This document shows positions 8,834-16,973 of a DNA stretch of 64,000 bases, piece by piece (the first letter of the stretch is position 1; every line of letters begins with the position of its first letter). The stretch is taken from positions 62,001-126,000 of the forward strand of contig CAWAJT010000007.1 of NCBI GenBank assembly GCA_963782415.1. The letters run 5' to 3'. Below the pieces are notes generated by a model. That model ran no database searches. It saw only the letters and a list, made by a program, of their open reading frames with translations, and was not told where the DNA came from. The position numbers and the translations under genes are program-made. This DNA is from Bog-473 sp963782415 (lineage in GTDB: Bacteria > Actinomycetota > Acidimicrobiia > Acidimicrobiales > RAAP-2).

Positions 8834-9577
8834 TCAGCAGGTGAGTCCGCCGTCGACCACGACGACCTGCCCCGTCATGAAAGTGTTCGCGGGGTGCACC
8901 AGGAACAGCACGGCGCGGGCCACGTCGTCGGGCTCACCGAGCCGCCCGAGCGGCGTCCGCCGCGCAATCTGCGCGAGCTGGTCCCCGTCGAGCCCATGGC
9001 TCATGTCGGTGCGGAGGTAGCCCGGGGCCACGCTGTTCACGGTGATGCCGCGTGAGCCGAGTTCTCGCGCCAGGGCCCGAGTCAGCCCGTCGAGCCCGGC
9101 TTTGGTGGCGCCGTAGACCGACAGACCGCGGTAGCCGGAGAGGCCGACCACCGACGAGATGTTCACGATCGCGCCGGCGTGTCTGGCCAGCATCACCCGG
9201 CTGGCCGCCCTCGTCACGTAGACCGTGCCCTTGAGGTTGAGGTCGACCACCTGGTCGAGCGCGTCGTCGCCGAAGAGCCCGATGACGCCCTCACGGGCCA
9301 TGCCGGCGTTGTTGATCAGGACGTCGATGCGGCCCCAGCGCGAGGCGGTGTCCTTGACGAAAGCGTCTGCCTGCTCGGCGTCCGAGACGTCGACGGTGCT
9401 GAAGTGGAAGCGCTCCTTGAGCTCGCGGTCCTCCTCCCAGGCGGCAACCGCGTCGGTGGCGCTGCGGGCGCAGGACTCGACGCAGTAGTCGGCGTCGAGA
9501 AGGCTTGCACGAGGCCGGCCCCGAGGCCGCGGCTACCTCCCGTGATCAGCGACGACACGTGGCGTGACCTCGCTCAC
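8834..9577 (-). pseudogene. FabG-type SDR oxidoreductase, two compensating frameshifts
   Basis: The C-terminal 155 residues read cleanly: NNAGMAREGVIG, catalytic Ser in VNISSVVG, YGATKAG (YxxxK) and PGYLRTDMSHGLDG. Upstream the frame runs back through RIDVLINNAG to LLDADYCVES, then a one-base deletion near 9500 switches to the frame with the cofactor motif LITGGSRGLGAGLVQAF. A second one-base indel near 9556 links this to GTG 9577 (VSEVTPRVV), which overlaps the upstream ligase stop as GTGA. Restored length is about 247 residues, normal for an NAD(P)-dependent 3-oxoacyl-ACP reductase-like SDR. Position after an ACP gene and an adenylate-forming ligase suggests reduction of a carrier-bound acyl group. 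All catalytic residues survive; only indels disrupt it. Confidence 0.8.
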
Positions 9578-10989
9578 GGCACAGTACCCTGACCGTCTTG
9601 CCCCCGCGGGTCTCGATGACGTCCACCAGAGTGATGCTCGCGGTTGCCACGCCCGAGGCAATGCCGCGACGGCTGCCTGACCGCGGCGCGGATCCCGTCG
9701 GCGTCCACCGCGTCCGGCCCGCCCGCGGGCACGATGTCCACGGCCACGATTGCGCCCGTCAGCGTGCTGGGACGCCCGAAGACGCGGGCCGCCTCAACGC
9801 ACCCCAGCGCAACGATCCGTTCCTCGACGGGCAGCGGGTGGACCTTGACGCCGCCCACGTTGATGACGTCGGACTGCCTGCCGCGGAAGAGCACGCGGTT
9901 GCCGACGACCTCCACCAGATCTCCGGTGGGCTGCCATTCCCCGGGCTCGATGGCGCCGTGTCGCCGCCCCTGTCTCCGACACCGACACCGACACCGACAC
10001 CGACCCGGCCCGCATAGCCGAGCATGCCCGCCTCGGGTCGCACCAGAGTTGACCGTGCTCGACCCGCACGTTGGACGTCAGGTTCTGCCTGCTCCAGAGC
10101 GCGGTGAGGGCGAGGCCAGGTTGGCCGTCCTTCACCGACGTGATGGAGCCGGAATTCGGTCGATGCGTAGACCTGGGACACGTGGGCGAAGGGAAAGGCC
10201 GCACGGAGGTCTCCCAGCAGGTCCGAGGAACTGGCCTCGCCCCCCAGGGTGATCTGTTTCAAATGCGGGAGGCTGTCTCCTCGACCACGCGCCTCGGCCA
10301 GCAAGAAGCGCCAGAAGGTCGGCGTGGCGCTGACGCAGTTGACGTCATGGGCGATCAGGGCAGCGAGGCCGTCCTTGTTGGCGGAAAGGGTGCGACGAGC
10401 GTGGCTTGGCTAGCGAGGACGTGGAGCAGGACCTGTATGCCGGCGAACTGGTGCGGCCCGTAGGCCAGCAGCCATCGCTGTTCGGGACGTCGCCGCACGC
10501 CGGCGACGGTCTGGGCCAGGACACGCCAGTCGTGGCGTGCTGCTTTTGGCGCACCGGTGGTCCCGGTGGTGCGGATGAGGATCGGCTGCGGCGCGTCGTC
10601 TCGGAGGGCCACTGGGCTCGCCTGCTCGTCCTGTCCCAAATCGTCGGGCCGGATGATGTCGAGATCCTGCCCGCCGTCGACGTCCCGGCGCCGGGTGACG
10701 AGCACGGTGTGCCCGAGGGCGCGGGCCTCGGCGCGCAGATCCCTGCGTCGGTGTCGGGCTGGTACTGGCATGGCTCGGCGCCGGCCAGCGTCGCTCCAGC
10801 CAGCAGCGCGATGACCGTGGCTGCGTCAGGCTCGGCCACGGCGAAGCGGCGCACGTTGCGGCGGCGCAACGCACTTCCGACGCGGCGGGCCCGGCCGAGC
10901 AATTCCGCATACGACGGTGCCGTCTCCGGCGTGATCACGGCGGTGCGGTTGGGCACCTGCCGCGCGGCCGCCTCCAGCAGGTCGATCAT
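9574..10989 (-). pseudogene. AMP-dependent (adenylate-forming) acyl/aryl ligase, several frameshifts
   Basis: All three minus-strand frames contribute in order. Frame 1 from ATG 10989 gives LLEAAARQVPNRTAVITPE. A shift near 10770 leads to ILIRTTGTTGAPKAARHDW, the adenylation P-loop. A shift near 10350 leads to LPHLKQITLGGEASS and VSQVYASTE. Further shifts near 10150 and 9970 lead to VVGNRVLFRGRQSDVINVGG, the A8 hinge region. A last shift near 9680 leads to ITLVDVIETRGGKTVR, containing the A10 lysine. At least five indels are needed. The restored protein would be about 470 residues. The ATG overlaps the ACP stop (ATGA), so the ligase probably loaded an acyl or aryl acid onto that carrier protein. 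A hexanucleotide repeat (9975-10004) lies inside the gene. Confidence 0.75.
9975..10004. repeat. ACCGAC hexanucleotide tandem repeat
   Basis: Four perfect ACCGAC units (9981-10004) follow one imperfect TCCGAC unit. The repeat lies inside the frameshifted adenylate-forming ligase, where it would encode a Gly-Val, Ser-Val or Arg-Cys dipeptide run, where relatives have none that I recall. A 6-bp unit keeps the frame whatever its copy number. It looks like replication-slippage expansion. Confidence 0.85.
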
Positions 10990-11236
10990 TTCGTGCGGGC
11001 GCCTGCATAGAACGCCACGATGTCGCCGATACGTTCGGGGAGGTCCCCGCTGGCCGAGAAGGGGTCAGTCCCGAACTCGTCCTCGAGCTGGCGGACAGTT
11101 CGGCGGCCTCAAGCGAGTCGAGTCCGAGGCCGTCGCCCCACAGACCAGTCTCATCGGTCAAGCCTTCGGTGCCCTTCTCGGCACGCTGAAGGAAATCGTT
11201 GATGACTGCTCGTGACGTTTCCTGGTCGGTGGTCAC
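10986..11236 (-). pseudogene. Acyl carrier protein, single-base frameshift
   Basis: The start region reads MTTDQETSRAVINDF, and the phosphopantetheine site appears as GLGLDSLEAAEL, with the DSL serine that receives the 4'-phosphopantetheine arm. Just after AELSA one base is missing (near 11098). In the next frame the protein continues QLEDEFGTDPFSASGDLPER and ends IVAFYAGARTK, stopping at 10986-10988 in an ATGA overlap with the ligase. The restored length is 83 residues, normal for a discrete ACP. Context (ligase and SDR downstream) suggests a dedicated carrier for a small acylation pathway rather than the housekeeping fatty-acid ACP. Confidence 0.8.
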
Positions 11237-11281
11237 TCTGCGGAAGTCTCCTTTCGAGAGGGGATTGCTGTTCGAGGTCGC

Positions 11282-12114
11282 TCACGAGGGCTTGGTCGCG
11301 GCGAGGATGCCGTAGCGAGGGTTCCGTCGCTCCAGAACGAGTCGAGGATGTGGGTCGCGCACAAAGTCATGGACACCGCGTTGACCCAGGAGGTCGTGCA
11401 ATGCGGACGCATGAGCCTCGACATTGGCGTGCCACGCAGGGAAGGTGGGTCGTGTTTCCTCGCTGATGTCGGAGGCGTCGGTCACCGTCACGCCGAGCTC
11501 CTCGAGGGTGGCCACGTAGGTCGAGAGCGGCTGCATGTGGGCATCGCCGAAGGCGGCCCGCAGTGTGGCGAAGTCCAGCCGGTGTTCACGCACCTCTCGG
11601 AACGGGATCTCACGTTTACGGACGATGTCGCACAGCACCAGCCGTCCCCCCGGCGCCAAGACACGGGCGCACTCCGCCAGCAGGGCCGCCCGGTCGCGTA
11701 TAAGTGCGAGGACTCAAGGACCCATACGACGTCGAACGAGGCGTCGGGCAGCCCGTTGTCCATGCCGTCACGTTGCTCGAAGCGGACGCCGTCGAGGTTC
11801 TTGTTCGACGCCAGGGCTGTCGCCGCTGCGACACCGCTCGCGCTCGTCGTGATGCCGAGGACCGACGCACCGAACGTCCCGGCCAGGTCGCAGGCCTGGC
11901 GTCCGGTGCCGCATCCGATGTCGAGGACCCGCTCGCCGGGCGCGATACGGGCCCGGGCCAACATCTGGTCGGTCAAGGCGGCGGCGGCCAACTCGAGAGG
12001 CACTTGGGATGTGGCGAAGAATCCGTAGTGGAACTCGTCGCCCATGATGAGTTGCCACGCACCGTGCACGTGGTCATAGTGCGCGGCGGGCTCGTACCCG
12101 GTCTCGGTCCCCAT
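11282..12114 (-). pseudogene. Class I SAM-dependent methyltransferase, single-base frameshift
   Basis: ATG 12114 is preceded by GGAGGAACGGAAG, a good ribosome binding site. The protein begins with GYEPAAHYDHVHGAWQLIMG and has a textbook SAM site, RVLDIGCGTGRQACDLA, then FDVVWVLESSHLY. One base is missing near 11698; the next frame continues with DRAALLAECARVLAPGGRLV and runs to a stop at 11282. The restored length is 277 residues. The layout resembles small-molecule C/O-methyltransferases of the UbiE/tocopherol-methyltransferase type; the substrate is unknown. It lies between the ACP-ligase-SDR group and divergent glycan genes, so modification of the same product is plausible but inferred. 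Confidence 0.8.
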
Positions 12115-12239
12115 CTTCCGTTCCTCCACTCGGACCAGCCGACGGTCCAGACCTCGTGCCGATGACGGGGTTTGACCGTCGCGGGGTCTGGATAGAGTTG
12201 CGTTCTCCACCATGGACCAACGCACCGACGGGGGGATGC

Positions 12240-12941
12240 TTGCGGCTTCTCTTGGCAATTTCCATGCTCGTGCTCCCGTCTCGGCTCAAGGTCTGCGGTC
12301 GGGCGCCGGCTGCTCGGCTGGGACGTCGACCCCACAGCCCACATCGGCCGGAGCGTCGTGCTGGTGGGCCATCTCTCCATGGGTCCCGGTTCGAGCATCG
12401 GACCCATGAATGTGATCAAAGACCTGGAAGAACTGCGCCTCGCCGAGGGCGCAAGCATCGCTTCACGCAACTGGATCGTCGGTTTTCCACGAGCCTCGGA
12501 ACCGGCCGCCGACGCCTTTCCGCACTCGCCGAACCGGCAACCGGCCCTGGTCATGGGCAAGTACGCGATGGTCACCGTCGCCCATGAAATCGACTGCTCG
12601 GATCGCGTGGTTATCGGTGACTACAGCGCGGTAGCTGGGTTCCGCTGCACCATCCTGACGCACAGTCTGAACCTCGTGCGTGACCGCTTCGCCACGGGCA
12701 CCGTCGAAATCGGGCCGCACACCACGGTGATGTCAGGTTCGACCCTGTTGAGCGGCACCAAGGTTCCCCGTGCTGCGTGGTTTCTGCCAACTCCGTTGTC
12801 AACACGCCGCTGACCGACGAGCTCACGTTCTACAGCGGCAATCCCGCCGAGGCAGTCAGGGCGCTGCCGGACTCACTCGGATTTTTCCACCACGGTGAAG
12901 TCAACACGACACACGAGAGGCGGGAGACCGACACCGACTAA
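12240..12941 (+). pseudogene. Left-handed beta-helix (hexapeptide) acyltransferase, copy 1, two frameshifts
   Basis: From TTG 12240 the frame reads MRLLLAISMLVLPSRLKV; one base near 12300 must be skipped to reach RRLLGWDVDPTAHIGRSVV. The main part, LVGHLSMGPGSSIGPMNVIK through VVIGDYSAVAGFRC, shows imperfect hexapeptide repeats and the His-containing TILTHSLNLVRD. A second indel near 12768 leads to VVSANSVVNTPLTDELTFYS and GNPAEAVRALPDSLGFFHHG, ending in TAA at 12941. The same domain order and motifs recur in the gene at 15024, so the two are paralogues. Such enzymes O- or N-acylate sugars in surface polysaccharides. Products with both frameshifts would be truncated. Confidence 0.78.
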
Positions 12942-13010
12942 CGGGTGTTCGGTTAGTGAGCGAAGAGCGACGGAAAGCGTAGGTTTCTCCCGCGAGCCTG
13001 TTTTTGTTCC

Positions 13011-13861
13011 GTGACCGTTGATCAAACTACGGAGACACCAGGCCGTTATTGGATCTGCTCAAGCGCAGCTTGACCGGCGCACTGGCGGAGGACAACGACA
13101 GCATTTGGCGGTGTTCGCACCGCGGGCTCACGTCGTGGAAGCGGCGAGTCGGAAATGTCATCGGTCAGACAGCAGCGCGTCTCGACCTCGAGATCGTCTA
13201 CAAGAAGCCGTACGATGCAAAGCTGCGCGAGGTGGGGCGGGATTGGCCGTCGCTGCGCCGAGTCGATGATCGGGCTGCGCCGCATGGACAACATCCAATA
13301 CTGCGTGCAGACCGTTCTCGACGACGACGTGCCGGGCGATCTCATTGAGACCGGTGTGTGGCGAGGTGGCGCATGCATCTTCATGAAGGCCAACCTCGTG
13401 GCGCGGGCGACACGAGCCGCGTGGTCTGGGTGGCGGATTCCTTTCAGGGTCTGCCGCCTCCGAACACCGGCCTCTATCCGGCGGACTCGGGCGACGACCT
13501 GCACACCCGCCGTGGCCTGAGCGTCGGAGCGGACCAGGTGCGGCACAATTTCGAGCGCTACGGTTTGCTGGACGACCGCGTAGAGTTCCTGGTCGGCTGG
13601 TTCAAGGACACATTGCCCACCGCGCCGATCGGAGCTCTTTCGGTGATGCGTCTCGACGGCGACATGTACGAGTCGACGTGGCAGGCCATCGAGACCTTGT
13701 ATCCCAAGCTCTCGCCGGGAGGCTTCTGCATCGTCGACGATTTCGGGAGCCACCAGTCGCAAGCGGGTCAAGCCGTGCTGGACTATCGCAAGGTGCACGG
13801 CATCGAGGAAGAGATCGTCGACGTCGACGGCTTCGGCGCGTTCTGGCGCAAGAAGGGCTAG
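13011..13861 (+). pseudogene. TylF/macrocin-type O-methyltransferase, several frameshifts
   Basis: The frame from GTG 13011 gives VTVDQTTETPGRY; a one-base shift near 13049 gives DLLKRSLTGALAEDNDS. Further shifts near 13115-13150, 13260 and 13395 are needed to read AESMIGLRRMDNIQYCVQ, DVPGDLIETGVWRGGACIFM, and then the intact C-terminal half: VVWVADSFQGLPPP, LSVMRLDGDMYESTWQA, PKLSPGGFCIVDDFGS. The Asp residues of RLDGDMY and VDDFG correspond to the metal site of the TylF family, which methylates deoxysugar hydroxyls (macrocin in tylosin synthesis). Relatives are common in surface-polysaccharide loci, which fits the glycosyltransferase 9 nt downstream. Restored length is about 284 residues. 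Confidence 0.78.
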
Positions 13862-13870
13862 CTCCGACCC

Positions 13871-14953
13871 GTGCGAGTCGTCATCGACGGTCTCGCCATC
13901 CGCGGCCAAAACAGTCTGAGCATCGTCTCGGAGCAGCTCCTCTCGGGCTGGCAGCGGATGAGCGACACCGATCAGCTGCATCTCCTCGTTCGTTCGGACC
14001 ATTGCATCTCCGTACCGGGCGAGGTCATCGTGCACGGTGTGCAGTTCACCCGAGGCGACCTGGTGAGCCGCCTGTCGGCGCAGTCATGGGAGCTTCCCCG
14101 TTTGTGCCGCTCAGTGCGTCCCGACGTGTTGCTCGGCCTGCTCCCGACGACGGCGCTGACGCCGTTGCCGTGCCCGCGCGTCGTGATCGCCTGGGACTTC
14201 CACGATCGGCTGATGCCGCAGCAATTCGGCCGAAAGACCCTGGTCAGACGCAGGGCGAGCTATGCCGTCGGGTTCCGGCAGACCGACGGCGTCGTGTGCA
14301 TCTCGGAGAGGACGAAGCGCGATGCCCTGGCCCTTCATCCGTACCTCTGAAGGTGCCTGTCCGGGTCGCGCACCTCGGGGCGGACCATGTCGACTCGTGG
14401 CCGAGTCCGGTGAAGACCGACACCTACGCCGTCGCTTTCGGCCACTTCTCCAACAAGAACGTCGACCTGGTTCTCACGGCCTGGTCCGCCCTGCAGGAAC
14501 GGCGCGGAGGGAGCAACGTGTCGCTGCGCCTGGTCGGAGTCGCCGCGGCCGACCATCCGCGTCTGCTGCGACGCGTGACCGAGCTGGGACTGGCCGGCGT
14601 GGTGACGGTGCAACCCTGGCTTTCCGATGCCGAGTACCGCCAGCAATTCGCGGCGTCGAGCCTTGTCGTGTTCCCTTCCGACTTCGAGGGCTTCGGCCTT
14701 CCCGCTGTCGAGGCGATGCGACTGGGTATTCCGGTCGTCATCACGCCTGAGCCGGCCTTGTTGGAGGTGACGGATGGTCATGCCACGGTCATGGAGGATG
14801 TGAAGCCCGAGTCGTTGGCATGCGCCGTCGAGAAGGCGCTGCAGACCCCGGCGCGTGATCTGGACGCCGCGCAGAAGGACGCCGACCGGTTCACCTGGGC
14901 GAACTTCGCCGTCCGGGGTCCGTGGCTTGCTCAATGAGGTCGTGAAGGCGTGA
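13871..14953 (+). pseudogene. GT-B (GT4-like) glycosyltransferase, two frameshifts
   Basis: GTG 13871 begins MRVVIDGLAIRGQNSLSIV, the N-terminal Rossmann domain, which runs to ALHPYL with a stop at about 14350. One indel there leads to KVPVRVAHLGADHVDSW and TYAVAFGHFSNKNVDLVLTA, the start of the C-terminal Rossmann domain. The nucleotide-sugar site FEGFGLPAVEAMRLGIPVV contains the EX7E motif of GT4 retaining enzymes. A second indel near 14915 restores RGLLNEVVKA before TGA 14953. Restored length is about 360 residues. The likely role is transfer of a sugar to a lipid-linked or surface glycan, acting with the neighbouring acyl- and methyltransferases. Confidence 0.8.
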
Positions 14954-15023
14954 GCAGTCGTCGCATGATGCCCACGACGGTCTGCGGCGCGCCCGACATT
15001 GTCCCTGGTAGAGACCGCTGAGC

Positions 15024-15678
15024 ATGCGACTGGCCTTCGCCTATCTGTTCGCATGCGCGCCCATGCCCCTCAAGCGGGTCATCGCGAGGTACGTCTACCG
15101 GTGGGACATCCACCCCACGGCGTACATCGGCCCCAGCGTGTTGACCGTGCGACACGTTGCGATGGGGCCGGGCGCGGCCATCGGAGGTCGCAACGTCATC
15201 ACCAACCTCAACGAGCTTCGTCTCGACGAAGGTGCCACCATCGGGTCCGGCAACATGATCAAGGGCTGGTGGGATCATCCGACCCGGAAATTGCCCGACC
15301 GGAACCCGTCGGTCATTCTCCACCCCTGCGCCCAGATCGCCTCCTATCACTACATTGACTGCGTCGACTCGCTGGAGCTGGGTCGCCATGCCGCCATTGC
15401 GGGATTCCGGTCGACCGTGCTGACCCACACGATCGATCTGGTGCGCGACACGTACGTCGCAGGCTCGGTGGTCCTGGGCGACCACGCCGTCGCCATGTCC
15501 GGATGTCTGCTGTCCGCGGGGAGCCACATCCCGGCGCGGCAGCGTCGTCGCGGCGGGCTCGGTGGTGTCGGGGAAGCTCTCCGCAGAGCAGACCTTCTAC
15601 CGGGGCAACCCGGCCGAAGCGGTGCGCACACTGCCCGGGCGACTGGCCTTCTTCCGCCGTGGGGAGCCAGATTCGTAG
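15024..15678 (+). pseudogene. Left-handed beta-helix (hexapeptide) acyltransferase, copy 2, single frameshift
   Basis: From ATG 15024 the protein reads through YVYRWDIHPTAYIGPSVLTV, GPGAAIGGRNVITNLNELRL, an insertion containing DHPTRKLPDRNPSV, and the likely catalytic His region TVLTHTIDLVRDTY. One extra base near 15541 breaks the frame inside GSHIPAR. Skipping it gives SVVAAGSVVSGKLSAEQTFY and RGNPAEAVRTLPGRLAFFRR, ending at TAG 15678 for 217 residues. It is clearly paralogous to the 12240 gene: LTH-x-(I/L)-(D/N)-LVRD, the FY-x-GNPAEAVR-LP C-terminus and the N-terminal helix are shared. It probably acylates a sugar of a surface glycan. The frameshift falls at almost the same protein position as in copy 1. 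Confidence 0.8.
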
Positions 15679-15691
15679 ACGTCTACCGTGC

Positions 15692-16909
15692 TCAGGCCCA
15701 TATTCCGGTGCCGCCCGAGAACCGGGTGTTCAGGCGGTCGGCCAGCCTCGGGAACCGCTTCTTCACGGTGTCGTATTCCTCGGGGAGGACGATGCGCAGG
15801 CACTTGGCCGTCTCACTGAATAGCCCACGAGCGATGGGGCGCCAGGCGCGACGGCGCCAGCGGGAGAAGGCATCGGCGTCGGACGGCTCGAACGGGACCG
15901 GCAATGCTTCCCCGGTGCGCAGCGTCTCCCTGAGGTAGGCCCGGCGTAGTTGCCGTGAGATCGGCACGCCCCGCGTGTCGGCGGCGTACGGATAGGTGGG
16001 CGCGGGTGGCAGTCCATGCTCGTAGAAGGAGAGGACGCCGGCGTACTCCTTGCATAGCTGGAGCACGATGCTGTCATCGTGCAGCTCGTGGTCGTACGTG
16101 TGCCGGTAGCGTACCGACAGCCTTTCGGGCGTGTTCGAGTCGAACGCATGGAAGTGGAAGAGGCGCAACCGTTCCCCGGTCGACGCCATGACGTAGCCCT
16201 CGTCGTCCTCGGTGATCGGACGTTCGGGCAAATTGGCGACGCCCACGTTGTAGCCCGAGTGCCGGAACGTGGAGGCCTCGAAGAGCGTGCTCCCGATGTC
16301 CATCCACTTCTGGTCGACGAACAGCCCGGCCAGCGGGTCGTAGAGACACTCGGTACGCAGATGACCCCACCACCACTGGAGGAAAGCGGCAGCCCGTCGG
16401 TCCACGCCGCAGAAGCCGAGGTTGTGCACGCCGACGAGGAGCAGGTGGCCATCGCCGATCTCGGCGTCGGGCGGAGGCGCGTGCAGGAAGTGCGGGGTCA
16501 GGAGGATGCCGCCCACCGAAGCGTCCAGCGCTGGGCCCAGCTCGGCCAGGGGCGCGGTCGCGTAGGTGTCCGGGTCGAGATAGATCACCTGATCGAATTC
16601 CCGGAGCAAGGCTTGGAGGAGGAGTGGCTTGACGGCCGTCGCGAACTCGACGAGGTCGTACGACATCGCCAGTCCGAGCACCGTCCGGCGCGGCAGACCG
16701 AGCGTCTCGGTGCTCAAGGATTCGACCCCGGGGATCTCGGGCAACGTGTCGTCGCCGGCATGGTCGATGAACAGGATCCGGAGTGGGGCGCCGCGTTCGT
16801 GCACCCGCAGGCTCTCGGCGAGCGCGAGGGCCTTGGGCAGGTAATTGGTCGAGAGAATCGTGCAGTACGTGCGCGTCGCCACGGCATCGGTCTGCGTCGT
16901 CCCGGTCAC
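15692..16909 (-). CDS. GT-A glycosyltransferase (GT8-like)
   Basis: An intact 405-residue protein with GTG start, the only undamaged gene of the glycan island. The GT-A start TYCTILSTNYLPKALALAES is typical of GT8-like enzymes. The DxD-type metal/nucleotide-sugar motif is VIYLDPDTYA near residue 119, followed by HNLGFCGVDRRAAAFLQWWW and FVDQKWMDI. No signal peptide or membrane segment is visible, so it is cytoplasmic. The C-terminal 90 residues are Arg-rich and end MFS-unlike and soluble. It is convergent with the acyltransferase at 15024 (13-nt gap) and divergent from the acyl-CoA synthetase. Donor and acceptor are unknown. Confidence 0.82.
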   Translation of the reverse strand: MTGTTQTDAVATRTYCTILSTNYLPKALALAESLRVHERGAPLRILFIDHAGDDTLPEIPGVESLSTETLGLPRRTVLGLAMSYDLVEFATAVKPLLLQALLREFDQVIYLDPDTYATAPLAELGPALDASVGGILLTPHFLHAPPPDAEIGDGHLLLVGVHNLGFCGVDRRAAAFLQWWWGHLRTECLYDPLAGLFVDQKWMDIGSTLFEASTFRHSGYNVGVANLPERPITEDDEGYVMASTGERLRLFHFHAFDSNTPERLSVRYRHTYDHELHDDSIVLQLCKEYAGVLSFYEHGLPPAPTYPYAADTRGVPISRQLRRAYLRETLRTGEALPVPFEPSDADAFSRWRRRAWRPIARGLFSETAKCLRIVLPEEYDTVKKRFPRLADRLNTRFSGGTGIWA

Positions 16910-16973
16910 ACCCAGAGAACGCCCCGGGAGGCGCGGGCATACGGGCCCCCGCCCCGTGGGCTAGAAGAGTGCG

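Noticed and set aside
9975..10004. Tandem repeat as a CRISPR array
   Set aside because: Unit is 6 bp with no spacers.
12172..12198. Promoter TTGACC/TAGAGT upstream of acyltransferase copy 1
   Set aside because: Spacer is only 15 nt and the -10 is weak; not enough to call.
8834..16909. Polyketide or nonribosomal peptide cluster
   Set aside because: ACP and ligase are discrete and no ketosynthase, condensation or thioesterase domain is present.
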